From the NCBI RefSeq assembly GCF_034006335.1, contig NZ_JAWDIQ010000001.1: a stretch of DNA of 64,000 bases, one strand, 5' to 3'. Every line of letters starts with the position of its first letter. The stretch's first letter is position 1. Below the pieces are notes generated by a model that was given only the letters and a program-made list of their open reading frames with translations, searched no databases and was not told where the DNA came from. Made by a program: the position numbers and the translations under genes. The DNA comes from Paracerasibacillus soli. Lineage in GTDB: Bacteria; Bacillota; Bacilli; Bacillales; Amphibacillaceae. Positions 19,357-29,343 of this stretch are shown here, piece after piece.

Positions 19357-20652
19357 TTAACTTGCTTTTTTCTCTAACTTTGGCTTTGTTAAATCAATTC
19401 CAGCTTCTTGTAACATCCATTCAATATGAACTCCATAGCCTGATGTCGGATCATTAACAAAAACATGAGTTACAGCACCAACAATTTTATTATCTTGAAT
19501 AATAGGGCTTCCACTCATCCCCTGTACAATTCCACCTGTTTTATCAAGTAACTTTTCATCTGTTACTTGAATAACCATTCCTTTTGTTGCTGGCGATTTT
19601 TGTGGGATACTGCTAACAATTTTTACATCAAACTCCTCAACTTCTTCGCCATCAAGAACAGTTAATATCTTCGCAGGACCTTCTTTTACTTCATGCGATA
19701 AAGCAATTGACATTGGTTCATCATATAAGCTATTTTTAATATTTGTATCCAGTTTTCCAAAGATACCAAAAGGGCTGTTTTTAGTAATATTACCAATGCG
19801 ATTTTCCCTTATTGAAAATTTTGCTTGCTTTTCGCCAGGGGTGCCGCTATTTCCCTTTTCAATTGAAGTAACCGATGATTTTACTATTGTCCCATCATTT
19901 ATTTCGATTGGTTTTTTTGTATCTAAGTCAGAAATCACATGACCTAGTGCACCATAACTTTTTGTTTCCGGATCATGAAATGTCATAGTGCCTATACCTG
20001 CTGCTGAATCACGAATATACAAACCAATTTGATATTCATTTTCCTTTTTATTTTTTGCAGGAGTTAAAGTCGTATGTTTTTCTTCTTTTCCTCGTTTTAA
20101 CTTTACCTTTAAATCCATATTTTGTTTCCCAGCTTTTTCAACAATTGGCTTTACATCTCGTAATTCATTTATCTTTTCACCATTTATTTCGAGTAACATG
20201 TCGCCGACTTTTATATCCGCATCTTCACCAGGAGACACCGATTCGCTCTCTGTATTTACAAGATGATGTCCAACAACTAATACACCTAGCGTTTGAAGTT
20301 GAACACCAATCGATTGCCCGCCTGGTATTACTTTTTTATCCTCTAAAACAGAAACATTTACTTTTTTGATAGGCATACCGGAAACATTGTAAAGAAGCTC
20401 ACTTTGACCAGAATCACGAATATCAAATGCTTGTGCATCAACAGCATACGTAGCATTATCTATTTTTTTATCTACTTCTACCGCTTGTCCTAAATCCGGT
20501 AGTTGCATGGAAGATTGATTATTTATCGTTACAATCTCATTTGGGATGGATAAATAATATTTGACAGGAGTTAAAAACGGAACGGATAACAAACTTAAAA
20601 GAAGTACCAACCCGATAATTTTTCTGATGTTTATCTTGTAGTTCAAATTCAC
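19357..20652 (-). CDS. spoIVB: SpoIVB signalling serine peptidase (S55)
   Basis: 431 residues. Made in the forespore and exported to the intermembrane space, where it cleaves SpoIVFA to activate pro-sigma-K processing. N-terminal membrane anchor (residues 12-30, IIGLVLLLSLLSVPFLTPV), PDZ domain (about 110-200, VGDMLLEINGEKI), and the S55 domain with catalytic Ser in QGMSGSPII and His in GALGHVISD. Intact; it precedes spo0A and follows recN as in B. subtilis. Confidence 0.95.
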   Translation of the reverse strand: MNLNYKINIRKIIGLVLLLSLLSVPFLTPVKYYLSIPNEIVTINNQSSMQLPDLGQAVEVDKKIDNATYAVDAQAFDIRDSGQSELLYNVSGMPIKKVNVSVLEDKKVIPGGQSIGVQLQTLGVLVVGHHLVNTESESVSPGEDADIKVGDMLLEINGEKINELRDVKPIVEKAGKQNMDLKVKLKRGKEEKHTTLTPAKNKKENEYQIGLYIRDSAAGIGTMTFHDPETKSYGALGHVISDLDTKKPIEINDGTIVKSSVTSIEKGNSGTPGEKQAKFSIRENRIGNITKNSPFGIFGKLDTNIKNSLYDEPMSIALSHEVKEGPAKILTVLDGEEVEEFDVKIVSSIPQKSPATKGMVIQVTDEKLLDKTGGIVQGMSGSPIIQDNKIVGAVTHVFVNDPTSGYGVHIEWMLQEAGIDLTKPKLEKKAS

Positions 20653-20821
20653 TCACTCTCCTGATAATCCAAACCCACACCAATTTAATTCTGTATTTCT
20701 AATGTGACCTTTAATTCACTTTTTTAAACTGGTTAATCATAAGAAAAGATGTGTAACATTTCCTTTTTTTTAAGTAAATAATTTTAGTATTTCAGAAAAA
20801 GTGTGATGTCTTTGCGTAAGC

Positions 20822-22544
20822 TTACTTAATCACTAATTTTTTCTTCTGATTTTGAGCCATGAGCAAAAGTTCTTTTGCATGATCTTTAGCTGTTTCCGTT
20901 ATAATGGTACCCGTAACCATCCTACTTAACTCGTCCACTTGTTCAGCCATAGACAAATCACGAATATTCGTAACATGACGTTGATCTTTTTCTTCTTTCT
21001 CTATAAATTTATGGGAGTCTGCCATCGCAGCAACTTGTGGTAAATGTGTAATACAAAGCACCTGTGAATCATTAGAAATATGGTAAATTTTATTTGCAAT
21101 TGCCTGGGCTACTCTTCCACTTACACCGGTATCAACCTCATCAAAAATAACGCTTGTAACCCCTTGATGCTTAGCAATATTTTTTTCAAAGCTAACATAA
21201 TTCTTGACAATTCACCGCCAGAAGCAACTTTTTCCAATTCCTTTAATGGTTCTCCCGGATTGGTTGAAATTAAGAAATGAATTTGATCGACCCCATTTTT
21301 ATGTAGGGGTAACGCCTTAAACGATGATACGTTTTTGAAATCATGATTAAATGCAATTTGAAAAGAAGCCTTTTCTAAATAGAGATCGATTAATTCCTGA
21401 TGAACTTCTTCCTCCAATAACTTTGCTGCATTCTTTCGTAAATCATGTAGCTGTTTTGCCTCTAAATAAGCATCCTCTTCTAATTCCAAAATTTGATCCG
21501 CTAACTTAGCCAAATGAGAATCCTTATTTGTTATTTGTTCCATTTCTTCTTCAATTTTAACCATATATTCAAGCATTTCCGAAACAGAATTTCCATACTT
21601 TTTCTTGAGTCGATCAATCTCGGCTAGTCTAGATTCTATTTCATTAAGCCTTGTTGGATTATATTCCAATTGGTCACGAAAGTGCCGTAATTCATAAGAC
21701 AATTCCTCTATATTGTAATACATATTCGTTAATCGATCAGACTTTTCCTGGATGGATGAATCATAATCGCGGCCATCTTGCAATGCTTGCTGAGCAATAT
21801 TTATCCAATCCAAACCTTTTTGTTCACCATACAAAGCATCATAGGCTGCTTGAACAGCTTGAAAAAGTTGTTCATAATGCACTAATGAGCTTCTTTCTTT
21901 TTCAAGGCTCTCATCTTCACCAATTTGTAGTTTCGCTTCCTCCAGTTCCTTATATTGAAAAGAAAGCAAGTCTATACGATGTGCCATTTCCTTTTCGTTT
22001 TCATTCAACGTTTGATACCGTTTTTTTAATGTTTGTAGTTTCTCATATATCTTTAAATATTCATGCTTTGCTTTTAAAATAGCTTCTTTATCATAATAAT
22101 CCAACAGTTCAATATGATTATCACGATTCATTAATGATTGCGTTTCATGCTGACTATGAATATCAATTAAAGTTGTACCAAATTCTCTTAAAATTGCTAA
22201 CGTGACAAGTCTGCCATTGACACGACAAATACTTTTTCCTTGGGCTGTAATTGTTCGTTCCAGAACAAGTTGTCCATCCATTATTTCTACGCCATACTGT
22301 TCACCGATTTTATATACGGCATGTTTTTTATTATCTATTGTAAAAAGACCTGTTATTTCTGCCTTTTTACTATTATGCCGTACAAATTCAACTGAACCCC
22401 TACCACCAGCTAATAATTGAATCGCGTCTATAATAATTGATTTACCTGCGCCCGTTTCCCTGTTAGTACCGTTAAACCTTCCATAAAGGTTACGGATATC
22501 TTATCGATTATTGCAAAATCACGTATTGATAATTCTGTAAGCAT
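20822..22544 (-). CDS. recN: DNA repair protein RecN, two frame breaks
   Basis: SMC-like ATPase of double-strand-break repair, 574 residues after repairing deletions near 22459 and 21193. Start ATG 22544 behind GAGGTG; the N-terminus reads MLTELSIRDFAIIDK. Walker A (LTGETGAGKS) spans the first break. Central coiled-coil from about residue 150 to 370. C-terminal ATPase half has the signature SGGELSRIMLALK and Walker B IFDEVDTGVSG, spanning the second break, then LCITHLPQVAAMAD. Both breaks lie in short G or A runs. Follows argR, usual order. Confidence 0.92.
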
Positions 22545-22568
22545 TTTTAACACCTCGTCTATCTAGGC

Positions 22569-23018
22569 CTAAAGCATATTTAAAAATCTTTCCGTCACTA
22601 TTTTTGCCTTTTCATCATCTCGACATATAATGAGACATGTGTCATCACCACAAATCGTTCCCATTAGCTCATCCCATTCCAAATTGTCAATGAGCGCCCC
22701 AATGGCTTGGGCATTTCCAGGTAACGTTTTTAATACGATAAAACAACTTGTATAATCAATACCTACAAATACATCCATCATCAATCGTTTCAGTTTATCT
22801 ACTGAATTAAAGCGTTGATTTCCAGGCAAGCTATATTTATATGCTCCATTATCTGTTGGTACTTTGACCAAGTGTAGTTCTTTAATATCACGTGATATAG
22901 TTGCTTGTGTAATTGTAAATCCCAACTGCTTTAAACGATTGACAAGTTCATCTTGCGTTTCAATTTCGTGGTCTGTTATTAATTCCCGTATTTTAAGTTG
23001 CCTTTGTAATTTACTCAT
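22569..23018 (-). CDS. argR: Arginine repressor ArgR/AhrC
   Basis: 149 residues, full length. N-terminal winged helix (about 1-70) with TQATISRDIKELHLVKVP, the recognition helix region, and C-terminal hexamerisation/arginine-binding domain with GNAQAIGALID and GTICGDDTCLIICR. Controls arginine biosynthesis and catabolism. Between tlyA and recN as in B. subtilis; intact. Confidence 0.95.
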   Translation of the reverse strand: MSKLQRQLKIRELITDHEIETQDELVNRLKQLGFTITQATISRDIKELHLVKVPTDNGAYKYSLPGNQRFNSVDKLKRLMMDVFVGIDYTSCFIVLKTLPGNAQAIGALIDNLEWDELMGTICGDDTCLIICRDDEKAKIVTERFLNML

Positions 23019-23042
23019 AATTGGCCCCCAAATATGTTTTCT

Positions 23043-23879
23043 TTATTTTTGCTGACTTTCTGAGTGAAACGACTGATTAGCCCGTTCAACTACGAGGTTT
23101 AATTCATCATCGGTAGGAATTTTTCCTGTTTGACTATTTTTTTGATTTGTAAAATGGGCTAAAAACTCAATGTTGCCGTCTCCCCCCGTTATAGGGAGAA
23201 TGTAACATCTTGGAAAGTATAATTCTCAGAAATCGCAAAATGTATAATCGATTGTAAAACAGCAAGATGGATCTTCTTATCACGAACAATCCCTTTTTTT
23301 CCAACTTGGTTTTTTCCAGCTTCAAATTGTGGTTTAATAAGTGCAATGATGTCACTATTGTCTGCTAGCAATTTTTTCAAAACTGGGAGAATTAGTTTGA
23401 GGGAAATAAAAAGAAACGTCAATTGTTGCAACATTTGGTGTTCCATGTTTTAAGTTATCTTCTGTTACGTAGCGAAAATTTGTCCGTTCCATTACAATAA
23501 CTCGGTCATCTGAGCGCAACTTCCAAGCCAACTGATTGTATCCGACATCGATAGCATAACTTAACTTTGCGCCATTTTGTAACGCACAATCAGTAAATCC
23601 TCCGGTGGAAGAACCTACATCTATTAGGATTTTATCTTGTATTTGCACATCAAATTCCATTAAAGCCTTTTCTAATTTTAATCCACCTCGACCCACATAC
23701 GGGTGTTCATGTCCTTTAACCGTTAATGGAATGGTTGAAACTACTTTCATTCCAGGTTTGTCTAGTCGTATATTTTCTGAAAAGACAAGCCCAGCCATAA
23801 TGACTCGTTTTGCCTTTTCTCGTGTCTCAATTAAGTTTCGTTCTACCAATAATATATCTAATCGTTTTTTTTCACTCAT
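23043..23879 (-). CDS. yqxC: TlyA family rRNA methyltransferase / hemolysin-like protein (YqxC), two frame breaks
   Basis: S4 RNA-binding domain at the N-terminus (RLDILLVERNLIETREKAKR) followed by an FtsJ-like methyltransferase domain with SAM motif IDVGSSTGGFTDCALQNGA and the catalytic-region LIKPQFEAG. An extra T near 23419 and a missing C near 23199 break the frame; repaired length 278 residues, stop 23043-23045. TlyA in other bacteria 2'-O-methylates 16S and 23S rRNA; for this protein it is by family only. Upstream of argR. Confidence 0.88.
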
Positions 23880-23916
23880 TTTTTTAATTCCTCTACAATT
23901 TTATTTAAAGGGTACG

Positions 23917-24525
23917 TTATCTCTTTTTGTCCTTTTTATTTTTGGGTTCATTTAAAAATGGAAATAAATTAATTTTAAATTTATTATGGGTAAACCCAAT
24001 AAATTTTCCTACATAAAATATAATTTTAGTTGATGAATGAATTGCAAAATATTTACCAATTGCTTTACCGCCAACTGTTATCGCCGCGACAAGACTTGTT
24101 AAGATGACAGATAATGTAATTTGTGTCGTCGTACCTTCTCCCTGGCCTAAAATAGCTGCAATCTGTAAAACCACAAGACCTGAAGCAGTACCACTAACAA
24201 TTCCAGAAATATCACCAATCACGTCGTTACAAAAACTAGCAAATTTATCTGCATTCCGAATAATCAATACAGCTTCTTTCGCTCCAGGTACTTTTTCAGC
24301 TGCCATGGCATGAAATGGCGCTTCAGAAGCCGATGTTGAAGCGATTCCTAGCATATCAAATAAAATACCAATTAAAATAATAATTAATACAACTGCGAGA
24401 CCAACAACCCACATTACTTTACTTAAAATTGAAGATGAAATAACTGAAAAAATAGCCGCTAACACAAAAGTGATAACGGCGATTGTTAAACTAAATTTAA
24501 TCGAACTTTTTATTTTAGCTTCCAT
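23917..24525 (-). CDS. oapA: OapA-like membrane protein, protein partner of OLE RNA
   Basis: 202 residues with four hydrophobic segments (about 9-32, 36-60, 107-129, 136-155) and a basic tail (NEPKNKKDKKR). It begins 40 bp downstream of a roughly 610-nt structured RNA and next to ispA. In Bacillus halodurans the OLE RNA gene has exactly this setting, followed by the gene for OapA, a membrane protein of about this size that binds OLE RNA and localises it to the membrane. The identity is inferred from locus architecture, size and topology; I cannot align it here. The link of OLE complexes to stress and Mg2+ responses is known for other species. Confidence 0.82.
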   Translation of the reverse strand: MEAKIKSSIKFSLTIAVITFVLAAIFSVISSSILSKVMWVVGLAVVLIIILIGILFDMLGIASTSASEAPFHAMAAEKVPGAKEAVLIIRNADKFASFCNDVIGDISGIVSGTASGLVVLQIAAILGQGEGTTTQITLSVILTSLVAAITVGGKAIGKYFAIHSSTKIIFYVGKFIGFTHNKFKINLFPFLNEPKNKKDKKR

Positions 24526-24564
24526 AGTATACCTCTATAATTCGCAAATTCATGACATGCGTTA

Positions 24565-25173
24565 TGTACAGGAATGGTCATTTAAATGGTAAAAACTGTG
24601 GCTTAGGTCCAGTAGGTTTTCCCAAATGAATACCCTATGTTGCCATAAAGGCGGTTCCCCTTTAAATCCATTTTAGCCTTGTCACCAAGCGCTAGACTGG
24701 ATTACCACTTAGTCCACACTATAATCCCATTTAAATGTCTGATGAACAGTCTAGGAGATTTCCTCAACAGTCTTTAGCCATTTCCTAGCCTCTTTTGCAG
24801 TGTTGATTTCATAGAGATAAAAACAGACATTCAGTGGCCACCCGAATGACTATTTATGACTCTAATCCCCTCAAAGCACCACGCAAGGCAGGCTACGCTG
24901 CACATGTAGCTTCCCTTGCCTATTTATGCAGGTTCATACCCCATTCCATAATAGCAACTAGGCTCAGCTACTACTACAGAGATGGGCCTCCGCGGTAATC
25001 GGGTCAACGCCCACATGCCTTTGTGGATCGCCCAAAAACCTTAACTCCCAGCATCAACCCAAGGCTGGGCGCCTCAAGCCGACACAAGGAACTTCATCGA
25101 TGTGCCCTTTAGCGGATTTTTAGCCCCGCCTTCAGAAATGGAGGACTGACTAGAATACTGCACCATCCCTTTT
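24565..25173 (-). ncRNA. ole: OLE RNA (ornate, large, extremophilic RNA)
   Basis: An ORF-free block of about 610 nt, far richer in G+C than the intergenic DNA around it, between ispA and a four-helix membrane protein gene: the known OLE locus layout and size. On the minus strand many stems are visible, for example CCCAGC (25066-25061) with GCTGGG (25047-25042), and a nested stem in which GCAAGG and GCTAC pair with CCTTGC and GTAGC (about 24933-24885). The 5' end is set near 25173, seven bases past an extended -10 box; the 3' end is approximate and no terminator separates it from oapA, so read-through is likely. OLE RNA binds OapA at the membrane. Confidence 0.85.
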
Positions 25174-25179
25174 AAATAT

Positions 25180-25185
25180 ATTATA
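25180..25185 (-). promoter_or_regulatory. Extended -10 box before the OLE RNA
   Basis: Minus-strand TGGTATAAT carries a perfect TATAAT with an upstream TG; the -35 region is poor. It would start a transcript close to the 5' end of the structured region, separate from ispA read-through. Confidence 0.5.
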
Positions 25186-25249
25186 CCATAATGATTTCAA
25201 AAAAACATCTTGCTTATGTTGCTATTTGACAATTTTGAGAATAGCTATT

Positions 25250-26134
25250 CTAATGATCTCGTTGACTAAAATGATCAATTAGATTCATAAGTATGTCAGT
25301 ATTTGCTTGTGCCATTTTTAGTGATTCTTTCGCTTTATTTGCATATTCTAATTTTAACTTTTTAGCTCCATTTAACCCTAATAATTTTGGATACGTACTT
25401 TTATTTTGATCGATATCACTTCCAACCGATTTTCCTAGTTTTTCTTCGTCGCCTTCAATATCTAAAATATCATCTTGCACTTGAAATAAAATACCTAAGT
25501 AATAGGCAAACTTCTCCAAATGCTTTAGTTGTTCCTCTGAAGCGTTTCCTAAAAAAGCACCTGCCTTCACAGCAAATCCTACTAATTCACCCGTCTTTAA
25601 AGCATGTATATTTTCCAATTGTTCAAGCGAAATAGCTTTGTCCTCAGCTTCCATATCATAAATTTGACCTGCAACCATGCCATGAGGCCCACTTGCGCGT
25701 GACAACATTTGTAGGATAGTCACTTTTTCATCACTGGACAATAAAGGATCGTTTGCTATAATCTCAAAACTATAAGTTAACAAAGCATCACCCGCTAAAA
25801 TAGCAATTGCCTCATTGAATGCTTTATGATTCGTCAATTTACCTCGTCGATAATCATCGTTATCCATTGCTGGTAAATCATCGTGAATTAATGAGTATGT
25901 ATGAATCATTTCTAATGCTACAGCTGAAGTAAGGATCTTATCTGTTCCAGTTTGAAAAGCCCCATAACTAGCAGCAAGTAAAACAGGACGTAGTCTTTTC
26001 CCACCTGCTTCTAGCGAATAAAGCATTGCGTCTTTCAATACTTTAGGAAAATGTTCATGTTTAAAATGCTTGTTTAATTCTTTTTCCATCATTTCTTGTA
26101 CCGTTGCAATGAACCCATTTAAGGTAATATCCAA
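25250..26134 (-). CDS. ispA: Farnesyl diphosphate synthase (polyprenyl synthetase)
   Basis: 294 residues. Two Asp-rich motifs bind Mg-diphosphate: first in LIHDDLPAMDNDDYRRG (about residues 80-95), second in FQVQDDILDIEGD (about 220). GGKRLRPVLL near residue 45 is the diphosphate-binding motif. Makes C15 (or longer) isoprenoid diphosphates for cell-wall carrier lipid and quinones. Overlap-free but only 2 bp from xseB. Intact. The usual neighbour dxs is not next to it; the OLE locus is there instead. Confidence 0.94.
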   Translation of the reverse strand: MDITLNGFIATVQEMMEKELNKHFKHEHFPKVLKDAMLYSLEAGGKRLRPVLLAASYGAFQTGTDKILTSAVALEMIHTYSLIHDDLPAMDNDDYRRGKLTNHKAFNEAIAILAGDALLTYSFEIIANDPLLSSDEKVTILQMLSRASGPHGMVAGQIYDMEAEDKAISLEQLENIHALKTGELVGFAVKAGAFLGNASEEQLKHLEKFAYYLGILFQVQDDILDIEGDEEKLGKSVGSDIDQNKSTYPKLLGLNGAKKLKLEYANKAKESLKMAQANTDILMNLIDHFSQRDH

Positions 26135-26136
26135 AA

Positions 26137-26367
26137 TTATTCTTCCTCTCGTAAATCAAAAGATTCTACTTCTCCCTGTTCATTCACAATTTGCACCATT
26201 TTTTCTTGCACGCTTTGCAACTTGTCGCTACATAACTTCGATAATTTCATACCTTCTTGATAATAATCAATCGCCTTTTCAATCGGAACATTTCCTTCTT
26301 CTAGTTTATTTACAATAACTTCTAATTGTTCTAATGCCTCTTCAAATGATACTTCACTTTTACTCAT
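26137..26367 (-). CDS. xseB: Exodeoxyribonuclease VII small subunit
   Basis: 76 residues, all helical: SFEEALEQLEVIVNKLEEGNVP then LEKAIDYYQEGMKLSKLC-type coil, ending in an acidic tail. Partner of XseA in degrading single-stranded DNA. Lies 4 bp after xseA and 2 bp before ispA, so the genes are co-transcribed. Confidence 0.94.
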   Translation of the reverse strand: MSKSEVSFEEALEQLEVIVNKLEEGNVPIEKAIDYYQEGMKLSKLCSDKLQSVQEKMVQIVNEQGEVESFDLREEE

Positions 26368-26371
26368 TGGT

Positions 26372-27712
26372 TTATTTCTCCTCTACATCATTCACTGTAC
26401 AACTTAATTTCGCATCGGGAATTGTTACAACAATCTGGTCATTTTTATTAATTTGATCCTTTGTTTTAATCAATTGTCCCGAAGAAGTGTACGCAATAGC
26501 GAAGCCTCTTTTCAGCGTTTCCAATGGATTTAATATCGTAAGCTTTTCCATGTTTCGAGCTAACGCTATTTCTTGACGTTGTATACTTTGGTTTATCGCC
26601 TTTTCTAATAATTGTATCACTTTTTTATAACTTTTAACCGATTCGTTATATTGCTTTAGTGGATGTTTTAATAGTAGTCGTTCTTGTAAATGCTCTAGTT
26701 TTTGTGTCTTATTAGCCATATAGTTCTTGATGGATTTTTCTAACTGTTCCATATGCCGATCTAACGCTTGTTCTTTTTCTTGTATTAATTGTTGTGGATA
26801 ACGAAAAGCATATGCATGTTTTAATCGTTCGACTTCCTTTTGCTTATGTACAATCATGCGTTTCATCATAGCCTGTAATAAACGTTGCGTTGTTTTTACT
26901 TTATCCTGAAGTTCAATTCGCGATGGTACAGCTAATTCCGCTGCTCCAGTAGGAGTCGCAGCCCGTATATCAGCTACTAAGTCACAAATTGTTGTATCTG
27001 TTTCGTGACCAACAGCTGAAATGATTGGAATCGCTGAGTTATACACGGCATCTGCCACTATTTCCTCATTAAATGGCCAAAGTTCTTCAATTGAACCTCC
27101 ACCTCGACCAATAATAAGTACGTCAAACACTTTTTTGTTATTAGCTATTTCTATTGCATTTTTTATCGATTCTGCAGCTAGTTGTCCTTGTACCATAGCT
27201 GGAATTACTGTAATTGTAACAAATGGGTATCTTCTTTTTAATGTCGTAATAATATCTCGTATAGCTGCACCTGATGGTGAAGTGACAACACCGATATGAT
27301 GTGGAAATGAGGGAATCGGCTTTTTTCTGTCTACAGCAAAATATCCCTTTTTCATTAATTTATCCTTCAGTTGTTCATACGCTAAATATAATGCACCTAT
27401 TCCATCGGGTTCCATTTGCTGAATATAAAGTTGATACTGACCATTTGTTTCAAAGACACTTATTTCCCCTTTAATTAAAACGCGCATGCCTTCCTCTGGT
27501 TGAAACTTTAGAAATCGATTATGTCCGGCAAACATAACTGCTTGAATACGGGTTTGTTCATCTTTAATTGTCATATACATATGGCCACGATTATGATGCT
27601 TAAAATTAGATACTTCACCTTTTAACCATATATTTTGTAAATGTGGGTCCAGGTCTATTTTCCTTTTAATATATCGAGTTAATGCAGTAACGGTTAAATA
27701 CTTATCTTTCAA
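26372..27712 (-). CDS. xseA: Exodeoxyribonuclease VII large subunit
   Basis: 446 residues. N-terminal OB fold (about 1-105, LKGEVSNFKHHNRGHMYMTIKD), catalytic domain (about 110-310) with PHHIGVVTSPSGAAIRDI, LIIGRGGGSIEELWPFN and SAVGHETDTTICDLVAD-type motifs, then a long coiled-coil that binds XseB. Overlaps folD by 4 bp. Intact. Confidence 0.95.
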   Translation of the reverse strand: MKDKYLTVTALTRYIKRKIDLDPHLQNIWLKGEVSNFKHHNRGHMYMTIKDEQTRIQAVMFAGHNRFLKFQPEEGMRVLIKGEISVFETNGQYQLYIQQMEPDGIGALYLAYEQLKDKLMKKGYFAVDRKKPIPSFPHHIGVVTSPSGAAIRDIITTLKRRYPFVTITVIPAMVQGQLAAESIKNAIEIANNKKVFDVLIIGRGGGSIEELWPFNEEIVADAVYNSAIPIISAVGHETDTTICDLVADIRAATPTGAAELAVPSRIELQDKVKTTQRLLQAMMKRMIVHKQKEVERLKHAYAFRYPQQLIQEKEQALDRHMEQLEKSIKNYMANKTQKLEHLQERLLLKHPLKQYNESVKSYKKVIQLLEKAINQSIQRQEIALARNMEKLTILNPLETLKRGFAIAYTSSGQLIKTKDQINKNDQIVVTIPDAKLSCTVNDVEEK

Positions 27713-28560
27713 CTTGTTGCCAATCCTTTAGCAGCCTTTATTGTATTTTTCAACAACATTGTAATCGTCATTGGACCAACGCCACCCGGAACAGGCGTGA
27801 TGTATGATGCAACGTCTTTTACTTGTTCAAAATTCACATCACCTGTTAATGAACCATTTTCTAGGCGATTTACTCCTACGTCAATCACTACGGCACCTTT
27901 TTTTATATGATCGGCATTGACGACATGTGGTCTCCCAACAGCGACAATTAGAATGTCAGCCGTCTTCGTATATTGCTGCAAGTTAGTTGTTTTTGAATGA
28001 CAATATGTTACTGTTGCGTCCTCATTTAATAAGAGTTGTCCCACTGGTTTTCCTACAATGTTGCTTCTGCCAATCACAACGGCATGCTTTCCTTCTAGTT
28101 CTACATTAATTGAGCGAAGCATCGTAATAATACCGTATGGAGTACAAGGTAAAAATGTATCTTGACCCGTCAGCATTTTCCCAACGTTTGTTGGATGAAA
28201 CCCGTCTACATCTTTGTCCGGATGAATAGATGCAATCACTTTTTGTTCATGGATGTGTGCCGGTAAGGGAAGTTGCACTAAAATTCCGTGGACAGATGAA
28301 TCTTCATTTAGCTTGTTAATTTCAATTAGAAGTTCTTTTTCTGAAGTCGAACTTGGTAACTTATGAATAGTTGAATCCATTCCTATTTCATCACAAGCTT
28401 TCTCCTTACCACGTACATACGATTCAGAAGCAGGATCATCTCCAACAATGATGACAGTTAAATGAGGCTTGATACCAATTTTCCTCAACTGATCAATTTC
28501 CAATTTCATCTCTTCTCTCATATCACGGGACAATTTTTTTCCGCTAATAATAGTTGACAT
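27709..28560 (-). CDS. folD: Methylenetetrahydrofolate dehydrogenase/cyclohydrolase FolD
   Basis: 283 residues, bifunctional enzyme that interconverts 5,10-methylene- and 10-formyl-THF. Catalytic Lys region YVRGKEKACDEIGM, substrate motif LVQLPLPAHIHEQKV, cofactor motif VIGRSNIVGKPVGQLLL and C-terminal PGGVGPMTITML. Intact and tightly packed between nusB and xseA. Confidence 0.95.
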   Translation of the reverse strand: MSTIISGKKLSRDMREEMKLEIDQLRKIGIKPHLTVIIVGDDPASESYVRGKEKACDEIGMDSTIHKLPSSTSEKELLIEINKLNEDSSVHGILVQLPLPAHIHEQKVIASIHPDKDVDGFHPTNVGKMLTGQDTFLPCTPYGIITMLRSINVELEGKHAVVIGRSNIVGKPVGQLLLNEDATVTYCHSKTTNLQQYTKTADILIVAVGRPHVVNADHIKKGAVVIDVGVNRLENGSLTGDVNFEQVKDVASYITPVPGGVGPMTITMLLKNTIKAAKGLATS

Positions 28561-28583
28561 GAATATCCTCCCCCTACTTCACT

Positions 28584-28972
28584 TTATTTATCTTTAATAA
28601 TATTCGATAAAACACCATTAATAAATTTACTTGATTTTTCATCACCAAATACTTTTGCTAATTCTACTGCTTCATTAATAGATACCCCTACTGGGATATC
28701 CTCACGAAAGATGATTTCATATGTTGCTATTCTTAAAATCGTTTTTTCTACAGTTGCAATACGATCAATGGTCCAATTTTTAAGGCTTTCGGAAATATAT
28801 TGATCAATTGCTTGTTTATTTTGTATTACTCCTTTTACAAGTTCTTGCAAAAATTCGGATGAAACTAGTTCTGCATCTTCCTGATTATTGATTTCATCTT
28901 TTACCTCTAGTTCATTAATATCTAATGGAAAAGGATTTGAAATGCTTTTTCCCTTGCTTTGTGCCTATTCAT
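28584..28972 (-). CDS. nusB: Transcription antitermination factor NusB, one frame break
   Basis: Binds boxA RNA with S10 in rRNA antitermination. Start ATG 28972 (MNRHKAREKAFQIL) fits the AAGGAG site better than ATG 28978. One base is missing near 28927 in the reading FQLDINELEVKDEI; repaired length 129 residues. C-terminal conserved part: AIDQYISESLKNWTIDRIA, INEAVELAKVFGDEKSSKFING. First gene of the nusB-folD-xseA-xseB-ispA group. Confidence 0.93.
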
Positions 28973-29343
28973 CTGCATAACTCCTTCAATAATATCTCAT
29001 TCAAATAATAACATGATTACAGGAGCAATGCTATTTACAACGATTCATTTATATTCATTGCAACCTAGTAGCCGTAATCTAATTTTAGTATAAACATTTT
29101 ATAAAGAAAATGACAAAGAAAAGCGAATGATTCCGCTTAACGACGTACAAACTACCTCATGCCAAAGAGGGATTCGATGAAAAGCCGCTTTAAGTCTGAC
29201 CTTCCTTTGAAACAACGAACCGATGTTGACTTATCGCAGTGGAAGTTTACTAGTCACTAAAAGCATAAGGTCGACAATGAGTAGTAAAAGCACCTCATAA
29301 AAAAGGCTAAAAGAATTACGATTCTTTTAGCCTTGGCATGTTG
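28973..29343. other. Intergenic region between yqhY and nusB
   Basis: About 370 bp without a supportable gene. It holds the yqhY terminator at 29299-29337. The stretch 29110-29290 is less A+T-rich than usual here and contains short repeated-looking segments, but I can build no convincing ORF or fold from it. Confidence 0.6.
29299..29337 (-). terminator. Terminator after yqhY
   Basis: AAGGCTAAAAGAAT pairs with ATTCTTTTAGCCTT across a 3-4 base loop, with an A run on the left that reads as T's on the minus strand. Confidence 0.9.

Noticed and set aside
24565..25173. RNase P RNA, tmRNA or 6S RNA as identity of the structured block
   Set aside because: Length and locus do not fit: no tag ORF or CCA end for tmRNA, far too long for 6S, and no RNase P core motifs seen; ispA-RNA-membrane protein order is that of OLE.
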